Shown: one piece after another, positions 18,501-26,097 of the stretch | How the letters are laid out: the number at the start of each line of letters is the position of its first letter | How positions within the stretch are numbered: the first letter of the stretch is position 1 | Origin: Actinoplanes sp. L3-i22 | GTDB lineage: Bacteria; Actinomycetota; Actinomycetes; Mycobacteriales; Micromonosporaceae | Assembly (NCBI RefSeq): GCF_019704555.1 | Contig: NZ_AP024745.1 | Location: forward strand, 227,001 to 291,000 | DNA: 64,000 nucleotides | Direction of reading: 5' to 3' | Position numbers and translations under genes: made by a program | The notes under the pieces: generated by a model | What the model was told of the DNA's origin: nothing | Seen by the model: the letters and a program-made list of their open reading frames with translations, nothing else | Database searches by the model: none

Positions 18501-18744
18501 GCACCGGGCCCCGCGAAGTCCCCGGAAGCTGGACCGTGGAGACACCGGCGACCGCCGTCTCCGGAAGGTCGAGCAGGTCGGTGAGTGACTCGATGCCCGC
18601 GGCGAACGGGTGTGGCCGAAGTTTGGCCCGGGACGCCGGGACCTGGGAAGCCGAGGACTCCTGAGCGGCGGGCTCCTCGGCCCAGAGCAGTAACCGACCG
18701 GGCCGCCCGGACCCGGGCGCCCAGCCGCCATGAACGACCAGCAC
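15598..18744 (-). CDS. SNF2/RapA-family DEAD/DEAH-box helicase
   Basis: A 1048-aa ATP-dependent DNA translocase. The N-terminal half (about 1-560) is the SNF2-associated region found in bacterial members. The ATPase core begins with LADDMGLGKTAQTISLLL (Walker A, near 595) and CPMSLITNWSKEA; the DExx box is CDEAQAIKN near 700, then LALTGTPVENHLAELWSIMD. The C-terminal lobe shows VFTQYAEWG, LKAAGTGLNLTAANHVVHFD and ATDRAFRIGQ. A Gly/Ser/Ala-rich linker lies near residues 200-225. GTG 18744 follows AGGGGG. It is co-transcribed with the SWIM gene. Such pairs are suspected to act in DNA repair or transcription remodelling, but substrates are not known. Confidence 0.9.
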   Translation of the reverse strand: MLVVHGGWAPGSGRPGRLLLWAEEPAAQESSASQVPASRAKLRPHPFAAGIESLTDLLDLPETAVAGVSTVQLPGTSRGPVLSPETGTETASPRGLRLASWTVPALAVPGGSALALLATLAEPDPAEPWVPGASLRYLGLLAGWACDLAQRGRMLPQLVIEEGAPAARWRSVLTGPDLATYRDFAAGMPPVVRSLSVPLAAGRAAGPSRTGGRSAASTGVGGRAAGSTGSGAEGHELGRTLRDALETLLDGAARSILPEKILGGHRAGAKAPLADRWANALTATDPTLPGAPAGELRDLRKALDDWMRAAEAANEPIRVSFRLIEPEPGEDEWDLEFALQSAEDSGLYLPADAVWAGERFPGLPRRPDEALLAGLGRAVRLFPALHEALREQQPAAMTLSTAEAYDFLRQAAPLLQAAGFGVQLPSWAGRKGVGLKLTTRSRSTAGASRAVAESGFGLTEIVAFRLDLVIGDGVVSPEELAELARLKVPLVRVRGQWVELDDRQLKAALKAVGRRREGELTAAEVLQQVVEGGEEDLPLVEVDADGTLGDLLSGQAAERLDPMPTPVGFQGVLRPYQERGLSWLHFLSRLGLGGILADDMGLGKTAQTISLLLTERIGREPGEVAPTLLICPMSLITNWSKEAARFAPSLRLYVHHGATRQRGDEFLAAVGAADLVLTTYGTALRDLETLREIGWSRVACDEAQAIKNSGTRQSQAVRAIPARTRLALTGTPVENHLAELWSIMDFCNPGLLGPAKRFRRRFQEPIEVRQDEDATAALKRATGPFVLRRLKTDKTIISDLPEKNEMKVWCTLTPEQATLYQAVVEDMMAEIESSEGIQRRGNVLATMMKLKQVCNHPAHLLKDGSRLPDRSGKLARLEELADEIVEDGDKALVFTQYAEWGSLLQPYLAAHLDRPVLWLHGGLSKSRRDELVEQFQTADEPMIFLLSLKAAGTGLNLTAANHVVHFDRWWNPAVEDQATDRAFRIGQSRNVQVRKFICTGTLEEKIDAMIERKKALASAVVGTGEEWITDLNTDQLRELFALDPAAVG

Positions 18745-18773
18745 TTTTCAACCCCCTGAGCAGTCCGTCGAGA

Positions 18774-19166
18774 TTATCGGCCGGACGGTGGATCGGCCCA
18801 CTCCGCCAGCTCGTAAACGACCCCATTGGGGTCGGTGATCAGCAGCAGCCGCTCACCCCAGGGCTCCTCCCGGATCGGCAGCGTCGGCTCGACGCCCTCG
18901 CCGCGCAATCGCTCCTGCTCGGCGTCGAGATCGTCGACCACGAAGGCGACGATCGTGCCCGCGACCAGCACCTCTCTCAGCTCCGGGGGCAGCACCTCGA
19001 GGCCGCGGCGGTGCAGGGCGATGTCGACACCGCCGTCGGCCCGGCTCAGCGCGGCGAAGCCGTCGGCCGCCAGGTGCTCGACATAGCCGAGGTGGTCCAC
19101 GAGAAACTTGCTGGAGACCTCGACATCCTCGACGGTGAGTCCGACGACGGACGACCTGATGTGCAT
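18774..19166 (-). CDS. VOC-family (glyoxalase-like) protein
   Basis: A single-domain vicinal-oxygen-chelate protein of 130 aa: MHIRSSVVGLTVEDVEVSSK, FLVDHLGYVEHLAADGFAAL, then VVDDLDAEQERLRGEGVEP and the closing LLITDPNGVVYELAEW. ATG 19166 has GGGAGG five bases upstream. It is divergent from a TetR-type gene, and a palindrome lies between them, so the regulator probably controls it. Could be an antibiotic-binding or isomerase-like protein; not resolvable from sequence. Confidence 0.83.
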   Translation of the reverse strand: MHIRSSVVGLTVEDVEVSSKFLVDHLGYVEHLAADGFAALSRADGGVDIALHRRGLEVLPPELREVLVAGTIVAFVVDDLDAEQERLRGEGVEPTLPIREEPWGERLLLITDPNGVVYELAEWADPPSGR

Positions 19167-19189
19167 GACGCCTCCCGGGGCTGACTTAT

Positions 19190-19217
19190 CTGTACGCCGT
19201 ACAGAATACGACGTACA
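19190..19217. promoter_or_regulatory. TetR operator candidate
   Basis: CTGTACGCCGTACAG (19190-19204) is a perfect 15-bp palindrome around one central base pair, followed by a related half-site ACGTACA (19211-19217). It lies in the 69-bp gap between the divergent VOC and TetR genes, the standard place for a TetR-family autoregulatory operator. Confidence 0.72.
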
Positions 19218-19235
19218 AGAAAGGAATGCCAAGCC

Positions 19236-19997
19236 ATGGCCGAAGCCCGCCGGATCCTGGATCTCCTCTGGTTTCCGGAGGCGGCCGAGCGCAAGCGAGG
19301 CCGTCGTCCGGGGCTGTCCGTCGCCCGGGTCGTCGAGACCGGCATCGCGGTCGCCGACGCGGAGGGGCTGGACGCGGTCTCCATGCGCCGGGTCGCGACC
19401 GAGCTGGGCGTGGTGCCGATGACGCTGTACACCTACGTGCCGGACAAGGCGACCCTGCTGGAGCTGATGCTGGACCGGGTCTACCTGGCGATGCCGCGCG
19501 CGGAGCTGCCGGATCGGCCCTGGCGCGAGCGGCTGGCCGCGATCGCCGAGGAGAACCGGGCGCTGGTGGCCGGCCATCCGTGGGTGGCCGGGCTGCCGGC
19601 CAACCGGCCGCCGCTGGGCCCGGGGCTGATGGCGAAGTACGAGCACGAGCTGCGGGCCTTCGACGGCTGCGGGCTGGACGACCTGGCGATCGACTCGGCG
19701 CTGACCTTTCTGATCGGCTATGTGCAGTCCGCCGCGCGGACCGCCGCCGACGTCCGCGCCGCGGCCGAGCGCAGCCACGAGACCGACTGGGAGTGGTGGG
19801 CGGAGCGGGGCCCGATCTTCGAAGTGGTCTTCGACCAGCACACCTACCCGACGGCGACGCGGGTCGGCGCGGCGGCCGGGGCCGCGCACGGCGCCGCCTA
19901 CGACCCCGATCATGCGTACGCCTTCGGCCTGCAACGTGTCCTGGACGGTCTGGGCGTGCTGATCGAGAGCGAGGGCCGTCCGGAGGAGCGGCGGTGA
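19236..19997 (+). CDS. TetR-family transcriptional regulator
   Basis: A 253-aa repressor with an N-terminal extension of about 25 residues (MAEARRILDLLWFPEAAERK), then the helix-turn-helix LSVARVVETGIAVADAEGLD and VSMRRVATELGVVPMTLYTY. The C-terminal ligand domain resembles the TetR_C_1 type (GLDDLAIDSALTFLIGYVQS). AAGGAATG precedes ATG 19236. Divergent from the VOC gene with a palindrome between them. mqnC begins 46 bp downstream on the same strand and might be read through from here. Confidence 0.85.
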   Translation: MAEARRILDLLWFPEAAERKRGRRPGLSVARVVETGIAVADAEGLDAVSMRRVATELGVVPMTLYTYVPDKATLLELMLDRVYLAMPRAELPDRPWRERLAAIAEENRALVAGHPWVAGLPANRPPLGPGLMAKYEHELRAFDGCGLDDLAIDSALTFLIGYVQSAARTAADVRAAAERSHETDWEWWAERGPIFEVVFDQHTYPTATRVGAAAGAAHGAAYDPDHAYAFGLQRVLDGLGVLIESEGRPEERR

Positions 19998-20043
19998 CGC
20001 GGGCCGCTGACGATCGCCGGGGAGTGGACGTACGCTTCGTCTC

Positions 20044-21285
20044 GTGACCGCGAATCCGGAGATCGACAGCATCCTGCAGCGTGGCGCCGACGGTGGGCGG
20101 ATCACGCCCGAGGAGGCTCTGCTGCTCTACACGGAGGCCCCGTTCCACGCGCTGGGCGAGGCGGCCGACGCGGTCCGGCGCCGGCGCTATCCGGACGGCG
20201 TCGTCACCTACCTGATCGACCGCAACATCAACTACACCAACGTGTGTGTCACGGCCTGCAAGTTCTGTGCGTTCTTCCGGGCGCCGAAGCACAACGAGGG
20301 CTGGGTCCACCCGACCGCGGAGATCCTGCGTCGCTGCGGCGAGGCGGTCGAGCTCGGCGCGACCCAGGTGATGCTCCAGGGCGGCCACCACCCGGAGTTC
20401 GGTGTGGAGTACTACGAGGAGCTGTTCTCCTCGGTCAAGCAGGCCTATCCGCAGATCGCGATCCACTCGATCGGCCCGAGCGAGATCCTGCACATGGCCA
20501 AGGTCTCCGGCGTCTCGATCGAGGACGCGGTGCTCCGGATCAAGGCGGCCGGGCTGGACTCGATCGCCGGCGCCGGCGCCGAGATGCTGCCCGATCGGCC
20601 GCGCAAGGCGATCGCCCCGCTGAAGGAGAGCGGCGAGCGCTGGCTCGAGGTGATGGCCGTGGCGCACCGCAACGGCCTGTCGTCGACCGCGACCATGATG
20701 ATGGGCACCGGCGAGACCGCCGTCGAGCGCATCGAGCACATCCGGATGATCCGCGACGTGCAGGACCTGGCGGTGGCGAACGGTTACCGCGACCTCGCCG
20801 TCGAGGAGTCGCACGAGGTCGGTGGCTTCCGCGCGTTCATCCCGTGGACCTACCAGCCGGAGAACAACCATCTGAAGGGCCGCACCCAGGCCACCACGAT
20901 GGAGTATCTGCGGTTCATCGCGGTGTCCCGGCTGTTCTTCGACAACATCGCGCACCTGCAGGCGTCCTGGCTGACCACCGGTAAGGACATCGGCCAGCTC
21001 TCGCTGCACATGGGCGTCGACGACCTGGGCTCGATCATGCTGGAGGAGAACGTGATCTCCTCGGCCGGCGCCCGGCACCGCTCCAACCTGCAGGAGCTCA
21101 TCTCGATGATCCGCACCGCGGATCGGACCCCGGCCTGGCGCGACACGTGGTACCGGCATCTCGCGGTGCACCACACCGCCGCCGACGACCCGACCGACAA
21201 CCGCGTGGTCTCGCACTTCTCGTCGATCGCGATCCCCGGCGGTGGCGTGGGGCGCACCCAGCTCCCGCTGGTCGAGGTCAACTGA
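20044..21285 (+). CDS. mqnC: Cyclic dehypoxanthine futalosine synthase MqnC
   Basis: A radical SAM enzyme of 413 aa that cyclises dehypoxanthine futalosine in menaquinone synthesis. The iron-sulphur motif CVTACKFC places Cys at 68, 72 and 75. Family marks include YLIDRNINYTNVC before the cluster, FFRAPKHNEGWV, QGGHHPEFGVEYYEELFSSV, GLDSIAGAGAEML and FIPWTYQPENN. MqnE (aminofutalosine synthase) is a close relative, but the GAGAEML and HPEFG patterns fit MqnC. GTG 20044 starts the protein. It stands without other mqn genes next to it; mqnA is at 11920. Confidence 0.92.
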   Translation: MTANPEIDSILQRGADGGRITPEEALLLYTEAPFHALGEAADAVRRRRYPDGVVTYLIDRNINYTNVCVTACKFCAFFRAPKHNEGWVHPTAEILRRCGEAVELGATQVMLQGGHHPEFGVEYYEELFSSVKQAYPQIAIHSIGPSEILHMAKVSGVSIEDAVLRIKAAGLDSIAGAGAEMLPDRPRKAIAPLKESGERWLEVMAVAHRNGLSSTATMMMGTGETAVERIEHIRMIRDVQDLAVANGYRDLAVEESHEVGGFRAFIPWTYQPENNHLKGRTQATTMEYLRFIAVSRLFFDNIAHLQASWLTTGKDIGQLSLHMGVDDLGSIMLEENVISSAGARHRSNLQELISMIRTADRTPAWRDTWYRHLAVHHTAADDPTDNRVVSHFSSIAIPGGGVGRTQLPLVEVN

Positions 21286-21727
21286 TCCGGAGCGGTCCGC
21301 GACCGGATCGTTATCGAATTCGACGTCCCGGCCGCCGTCTTCGCGCTTGATGCGAGGCGGCCCGGCCGGCGGAGGATCTTGCTGAGGTGGCGGGTGGGAA
21401 GCCGCCACCGAGCCCTTCGGCGCGTCCGAGCTGACCGTTCGGCCAGGGTGGGGGTCGTCGGACCGGTGAGGGCCTGATTGCTCCTTCGTAACGAGCCCGC
21501 CTGTTGGCTGTACCGACGCGTTGCTGCTGGTTACGTTGCCTGCGTAAGGCATTGAAAAACCTCATGCGTCGCCGGGCGGTCAAAGTCGGTGACGAGCAGT
21601 CGGACCCGACCGATGGCGGTCGTATATATAACGCACAAGGCACGGGCGGGATGGGTGACCATCCCGCCCGTTCTGTTTGCCGGGGTCCTCGACCCGGATC
21701 GGCGGCGGCCCGGCCGGGAGTGGCAGA
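21286..21727. other. Intergenic region with a strong hairpin
   Basis: The 442 bp between mqnC and the menG-like gene show no convincing gene. They contain TATATATAA-rich sequence at 21623-21631, unusual in this GC-rich DNA, and the 12-bp hairpin at 21643-21670. A short unannotated RNA ending at that hairpin is possible. Confidence 0.5.
21643..21670 (+). terminator. 12-bp GNRA-loop hairpin, probable terminator
   Basis: CGGGCGGGATGG (21643-21654) pairs fully with CCATCCCGCCCG (21659-21670); the loop GTGA is a GNRA tetraloop. TTCTGTTT follows at 21671-21678, a weak T tract on the plus strand. It may end the mqnC transcript or a small RNA starting after the TATATATAA stretch upstream, and it isolates the menG-like gene. 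Confidence 0.65.
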
Positions 21728-22432
21728 GTGGACCGGGTGACACGCGCAGACCTGGACAAGCAGCCGCACGAGGTCGCCGAGATGTTCGACGGCGTGGCCG
21801 AACGGTATGACCTCACCAATACCGTGCTCTCCTTCGGGCAGGACGTCGGCTGGCGCCGGGCGACCCGGGCGGCCCTCGGTCTGCGGCCGGGCGAGCGGGT
21901 GCTGGACGTCGGTGCCGGCACCGGGGTCTCCACCGACGAGCTGGGTCGCTCCGGCGCGTTCGCGGTCGGTGCCGACCTCTCGATCGGGATGCTGCGGGCC
22001 GGCCGGCGGGTGCGTCCGGATGCTCCGCTGCTGGCCGGCGACGCGCTGCGGCTGCCGTTCGCGGACGCGACCTTCGACGCGGTGACGATCTCCTTCGCTC
22101 TGCGTAACGTGGTGGACACCGCGGCTGCGCTGCGTGAGTTCGCCCGGGTCACCCGGCCGGGCGGGCGGCTGGTGGTGTGCGAGTTCAGCACGCCGACAAA
22201 TCAGGCGTTCCGGACCGTCTACATGCAGTACCTGATGCGGTCGCTGCCGACCGTGGCGCGTGGCGTGTCGAGCAACCCGGAGGCCTACGTCTACCTGGCC
22301 GAGTCGATCCGGGCGTGGCCGGATCAGGCGGCCCTGGCGGCGCGGATCGCGGATGCGGGCCCGTGGGACCGGGTGGGCTGGCGCAACCTGACCGGCGGCG
22401 TGGTGGCGCTGCACCGGGCGACGCGGCGCTGA
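21728..22432 (+). CDS. menG: Demethylmenaquinone methyltransferase (UbiE/MenG)
   Basis: A SAM-dependent methyltransferase of 234 aa for the last step of menaquinone synthesis, methylation of the naphthoquinone ring. Motif I is [11 protein letters not shown], and the family sequence [19 protein letters not shown] near the N-terminus, [10 protein letters not shown] and [16 protein letters not shown] are all present. GTG 21728 has GGGAG seven bases upstream; GTG 21737 (starting MTRADLDK, as in many actinobacterial homologues) is the alternative. It lies between mqnC and the respiration genes. Confidence 0.9.
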   Translation: MDRVTRADLDKQPHEVAEMFDGVAERYDLTNTVLSFGQDVGWRRATRAALGLRPGERVLDVGAGTGVSTDELGRSGAFAVGADLSIGMLRAGRRVRPDAPLLAGDALRLPFADATFDAVTISFALRNVVDTAAALREFARVTRPGGRLVVCEFSTPTNQAFRTVYMQYLMRSLPTVARGVSSNPEAYVYLAESIRAWPDQAALAARIADAGPWDRVGWRNLTGGVVALHRATRR

Positions 22433-22586
22433 CAAGCTGACAAGCCCGACGGCGCGGCGCTGACAGGCGGACCGCGACCGGAGGGAAACCCGGCGGCGAG
22501 CGACGGATCTAGATCAACTCCCGCGTGTCGGTGACAAACCGGGCGTTTTGTGTACGCCGAGCGAATCGGCTGTTTAGCTCGAAGTC

Positions 22587-22847
22587 ATGACAAATATCGG
22601 GCAACTCGAGGACACCGACATCGACATCGCGATCGACGACGGCGAAGCCGGTGAGCGCCGCGCGACCGAGCTGGCCACGCGTATCCGAATGGTCGCCGCG
22701 CAAGATCCCCTGCTGGCGCAGGACCTGGTAGAGGAACTGATCGTCGCCCTGGACCGCGCGATGGACGGCACGATCCGAGATCATCTCGAAGGTCCGGCCC
22801 GTGGGATCGCCGACCGCGTTTTGGGGGAGTCTGACCCGATTCGTTAG
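22587..22847 (+). CDS. Small acidic protein of unknown function
   Basis: An 86-aa open frame starting at ATG 22587, strongly acidic at the N-terminus (EDTDIDIAIDDGEAGE) and predicted helical later (RATELATRIRMVAAQDPLLA, DLVEELIVALDRAM). No membrane segment or known motif is seen. It has no clear ribosome site, and an antisense frame is also open, so support is modest; base use at third positions is less GC-extreme than neighbours. It sits alone between menG and the reductase gene. Confidence 0.45.
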   Translation: MTNIGQLEDTDIDIAIDDGEAGERRATELATRIRMVAAQDPLLAQDLVEELIVALDRAMDGTIRDHLEGPARGIADRVLGESDPIR

Positions 22848-22922
22848 CCACGCCGAAACAATCAGGTCGACCTGAGTGCAAAGATCGTCGATAGTCGGCC
22901 TAGACTCCGACCGAGGCATGCT

Positions 22923-22938
22923 TGTGAACTAATTCACG
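22923..22938. promoter_or_regulatory. Candidate Rex operator
   Basis: TGTGAACTAATTCACG reads as the Rex dyad TGTGAA-N4-TTCACA with one mismatch at the last base. Rex is the actinobacterial NADH/NAD+ sensor; in Streptomyces its known targets include nuo, cyd and atp operons. The site is 26 bp upstream of the geranylgeranyl reductase start, which is followed by nuoA-N. The position and sequence support redox control; no rex gene is in the window. Confidence 0.6.
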
Positions 22939-22963
22939 AGCACTGCGGATCGGAGGCTGCACC

Positions 22964-24256
22964 GTGAACGACCACTTGCCATCCACCGTCGCTGACGAGG
23001 CAGACGTGATCGTGGTCGGCGCTGGTCCCGGTGGCAGCGCGGCCGCCTACCACCTCGCCCGGCACGGCCTCCGCGTCCTGCTGCTGGAGAAAACCGAGTT
23101 CCCGCGCGAGAAGGTCTGTGGCGACGGCCTGACCCCGCGCGCCGTCCGCCAGCTGGTCCGGATGGGCATCGACACCTCCGAGAAAGCCGGCTGGCTGCAG
23201 AACAAGGGCCTGCGGGTGATCGGCGGCGGGGTCCGGCTGGAGCTGGACTGGCCCGAGCTCGCCAGCTTCCCGAACTACGGCCTGGTCCGCACCCGTCTGG
23301 ACTTCGACGACATGCTGGCCAACCGCGCGGTCGAGGCCGGCGCGCTGCTCCGGACGAGTGTGAACGTCACCGGCCCGGTCCTGAACGGGGACGGGCACGT
23401 GATCGGGGTCGAGGCCCGGGTCGGCGAGGGCAAGGAACCCGTCACCTATCGTGCCCCGCTGGTGATCGCGGCGGATGGCGTTTCCGGCAAGTTCCCGCTG
23501 GCCCTGGGCCTGGCCAAGCGGGATGACCGCCCGCTCGGCGTGGCCGTCCGGCGCTACTACCGCTCCGCGGTCAAGGCCGACGACAACTACCTGGAGTCCT
23601 GGCTGGAGCTGCGCAGCGCGCAGGACCCGAGCCGGCTGCTTCCGGGGTACGGCTGGATCTTCGGGCTCGGTGACGGCCGGGTCAACGTGGGCCTCGGCAT
23701 CCTGAACTCGTCCAGCGCGTTCGGCAAGACCAACTACCGGAACATGCTCACCGACTGGCTCGGCTCCACCCCGGAGGACTGGGGGATGCGGGGCGAGGAG
23801 AACGCCGAGGGCCCGACGCTGGGCGCGGCGCTCCCGATGGGCTTCAACCGGGTGCCGCATTACACCCGCGGGGTAATGCTGGTCGGCGATTCGGGTGGCA
23901 TGGTCAATCCGATGAACGGCGAGGGCATCGCGTACGCGATGGAGTCCGGCGAGCTGGCCGCCGAGGTGGCGGTCCAGGCGCTGGCCCGTCCGGCCGGCCC
24001 GGAGCGGGAGCGGGCCCTGCGCGCCTACCCGACCGAGCTGAGCGTGCGCTTCGGTGGTTACTACCGCCTCGGTGGTGTGTTCGTGAAGCTGATCGGCAAC
24101 CCGCAGGTGATGCGGCTGGCCACCAAGCACGGCATGCCGCACCCGACGTTGATGAAGTTCGTCCTGAAGCTCCTGGCCAACCTCACCGACCCGCGCGGTG
24201 GGGATGCCATGGACCGCATCATCAACGGTTTGACGAAGGTGGCGCCCGCCGTCTGA
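22964..24256 (+). CDS. Geranylgeranyl reductase family FAD oxidoreductase (MenJ-like)
   Basis: A 430-aa flavoprotein with a Rossmann FAD motif VVGAGPGGSAAAYHLAR at residues 17-33, the family signature PREKVCGDGLTPRAVRQL, an ADGVSGKF loop and the second FAD motif MLVGDSGGMVNPMNGEGI. This family saturates isoprene double bonds; the mycobacterial member MenJ reduces one unit of the menaquinone tail. Its place directly before nuoA, as in other actinomycetes, supports work on menaquinone. Start GTG 22964 has GGAGG 12 bases upstream. Archaeal-type lipid reduction is an unlikely alternative. Confidence 0.87.
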   Translation: MNDHLPSTVADEADVIVVGAGPGGSAAAYHLARHGLRVLLLEKTEFPREKVCGDGLTPRAVRQLVRMGIDTSEKAGWLQNKGLRVIGGGVRLELDWPELASFPNYGLVRTRLDFDDMLANRAVEAGALLRTSVNVTGPVLNGDGHVIGVEARVGEGKEPVTYRAPLVIAADGVSGKFPLALGLAKRDDRPLGVAVRRYYRSAVKADDNYLESWLELRSAQDPSRLLPGYGWIFGLGDGRVNVGLGILNSSSAFGKTNYRNMLTDWLGSTPEDWGMRGEENAEGPTLGAALPMGFNRVPHYTRGVMLVGDSGGMVNPMNGEGIAYAMESGELAAEVAVQALARPAGPERERALRAYPTELSVRFGGYYRLGGVFVKLIGNPQVMRLATKHGMPHPTLMKFVLKLLANLTDPRGGDAMDRIINGLTKVAPAV

Positions 24257-24305
24257 CGACGGAACCGGGCACCCCGATCAAAAGGATACAAAAGCGAAAA
24301 ACTAG

Positions 24306-24321
24306 TGTGAAGCGGCTAACA
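24306..24321. promoter_or_regulatory. Weak Rex-like site upstream of nuoA
   Basis: TGTGAAGCGGCTAACA keeps the left half TGTGAA and the right-half pattern TnACA, so it matches the Rex consensus less well than the site at 22923. It lies 18 bp upstream of the nuoA ATG, within an AT-rich promoter-like stretch (24285-24304). Its position is apt, but it may be chance. Confidence 0.35.
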
Positions 24322-24338
24322 GTCGTACGGGAGTGAAG

Positions 24339-24704
24339 ATGACGATCAACCCATACGTCCCGATCGTCGGGTTGCTGATCCTCGGCGCGCTCTTCGCGTT
24401 GTTCTCGGTGTCCGTAGCACCGATCGTCGGGCCGAAGCGCTACAACCGGGCAAAGATGGACGCCTACGAATGCGGCATCGAGCCGGCCCCCCAACCGGTC
24501 GGCGGCGGCCGATTCCCGGTGAAGTTCTATCTGACCGCGATGCTCTTCATCGTCTTCGACATCGAGACCATCTTCCTCTACCCGTGGGCCGTCTCGTTCG
24601 AGGCGCTGGGCCTGTTCGGATTCGTGGAAATGGTCCTGTTCATCGTCACCGTGTTCATCGCCTACACGTACGTGTGGCGACGCGGCGGCCTCAACTGGGA
24701 CTGA
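24339..24704 (+). CDS. nuoA: NADH-quinone oxidoreductase subunit A
   Basis: Small membrane subunit of complex I, 121 aa, with three transmembrane helices. The conserved loop [22 protein letters not shown] between helices one and two (YECGIEP visible) contacts the hydrophilic arm. ATG 24339 is preferred over GTG 24333, because GGGAG (24329-24333) lies five bases before it. First gene of a 14-gene operon in the standard order A to N; 5-bp gap to nuoB. Confidence 0.95.
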   Translation: MTINPYVPIVGLLILGALFALFSVSVAPIVGPKRYNRAKMDAYECGIEPAPQPVGGGRFPVKFYLTAMLFIVFDIETIFLYPWAVSFEALGLFGFVEMVLFIVTVFIAYTYVWRRGGLNWD

Positions 24705-24709
24705 TAACC

Positions 24710-25381
24710 ATGGGAATCGAAGAGAAGCTGCCCAGCGGCATCCTTCTGACCTCGGTCGAGAAGCTGTCGAACTGGGCCCGTAAGTCGTCGTTCTGGGGTG
24801 CGACCTTCGGCCTCGCCTGCTGTGCCATCGAGATGATGGCGGCCGGCGGCCCGCACTACGACCTGGGTCGCTGGGGCATGGAGGTGTTCCGCGCCTCGCC
24901 CCGCCAGGCGGACCTGATGATCGTCGCGGGCCGGGTCAGTCAGAAGATGGCCCCGGTGGTCCGGACGATCTACGACCAGATGCCCGAGCCCCGATCGGTG
25001 ATCTCGATGGGCGTCTGCGCCTCGTCCGGTGGCATGTTCAACAACTACGCCATCGTGCAAGGTGTGGATCACATCGTCCCGGTCGACATCTACCTACCCG
25101 GGTGTCCGCCCAGGCCGGAGATGCTGATCGACGCGATCCTCAAGATGCGCGAGAAGGTCATGGCCCAGCCGCTCGGCCCGAACGGGCGCAAGATGCTGGA
25201 GCAGCGTCGCGCCGAGGGCAAGCTGCCGCTCGTCGCGCCCGGTGCCATGCCGTCGTCGTACCGCGTGGACAAGACCCGCCGCGCGGAATGGACGCAAGCC
25301 GTCAAGGAAGGCCGCGAAGAGCAATTGCGGATCGAGAACTGGATGAAGCTCCAGCCCCATTTGCGGGAGGGTGGCAAATGA
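24710..25381 (+). CDS. nuoB: NADH-quinone oxidoreductase subunit B
   Basis: Peripheral-arm subunit of 223 aa that carries iron-sulphur cluster N2, which passes electrons to the quinone. Cluster ligands are visible in [10 protein letters not shown] (tandem Cys), MGVCASSGG and [12 protein letters not shown]-terminal extension of about 60 residues (from about 160 on, [20 protein letters not shown]) is typical of actinobacteria. The stop overlaps nuoC by four bases. Confidence 0.96.
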   Translation: MGIEEKLPSGILLTSVEKLSNWARKSSFWGATFGLACCAIEMMAAGGPHYDLGRWGMEVFRASPRQADLMIVAGRVSQKMAPVVRTIYDQMPEPRSVISMGVCASSGGMFNNYAIVQGVDHIVPVDIYLPGCPPRPEMLIDAILKMREKVMAQPLGPNGRKMLEQRRAEGKLPLVAPGAMPSSYRVDKTRRAEWTQAVKEGREEQLRIENWMKLQPHLREGGK

Positions 25382-26097
25382 GCATTCAACCCGGAACCGA
25401 GGGTGACGCCCCGGTTACCGCATCGACGAATGCGGAACTGGGTGCACCCGCGCAGACACCGCCCAGCCCGGATAAGGGCATGTTCGGCGTCAAAGGCACC
25501 GGAGATGTCTCCGGCTTCGGCCGCCTGGCCCGCCCCCGACCTGCTGTTTTTGACAGCCCACGGCCGTACGGCGGGTATTTCGACGACGTCTATGACGCGC
25601 TTGAGGAAGCATATCCGGCCCTCTCCGATGCCATCGAGAAAGTGGTGGTGGATAGGGCGGAACTCACACTTCACATCAGGGCCGAGAAAGTCACGGATGT
25701 CTGTCAGGTAATGCGGGACGACGAGTCCCTTCGATTCGAGCTGTGCTCGTCCGTCGACGCGGTCGACTACCTGGGCAGCGACGAGCGGCGATTCCACATC
25801 GCTTATCAATTGACTTCGATGACGTACCGCCGGAGGGTCCGTCTCGAGGTGGCCGTCGCGGACGGTGTGCCGGTTCCGAGCGTCACCGGCATCTACCCGA
25901 CCGCCGACTGGCAGGAGCGGGAGATCTACGACATGTTCGGCGTCGTCTTCCCCGGCCACCCCAACCTCACCCGGATCCTGATGCCGGACGACTGGGAGGG
26001 CCACCCCCAGCGCAAGGACTACCCGCTCGGCGGGGTGCCCGTGGAATACAAGGGCGCCGAGATCCCGCCGCCCGACCAGCGGAGGGTCTACCAGTGA
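25378..26097 (+). CDS. nuoC: NADH-quinone oxidoreductase subunit C
   Basis: Peripheral-arm 30-kDa-type subunit of 239 aa. The N-terminal 60 residues are a variable Pro/Ala-rich extension; the core has [20 protein letters not shown] and [19 protein letters not shown], the family signature. ATG 25378 overlaps nuoB, GTG of nuoD overlaps its stop. The N-terminal third is less GC-rich and less regular in codon use than its neighbours, which may just reflect weak constraint there. Confidence 0.94.
   Translation: MSIQPGTEGDAPVTASTNAELGAPAQTPPSPDKGMFGVKGTGDVSGFGRLARPRPAVFDSPRPYGGYFDDVYDALEEAYPALSDAIEKVVVDRAELTLHIRAEKVTDVCQVMRDDESLRFELCSSVDAVDYLGSDERRFHIAYQLTSMTYRRRVRLEVAVADGVPVPSVTGIYPTADWQEREIYDMFGVVFPGHPNLTRILMPDDWEGHPQRKDYPLGGVPVEYKGAEIPPPDQRRVYQ

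Noticed and set aside
22509..22919. Antisense frame over the small acidic protein gene
   Set aside because: No ribosome site and no recognisable features; the plus-strand frame is only slightly better supported.
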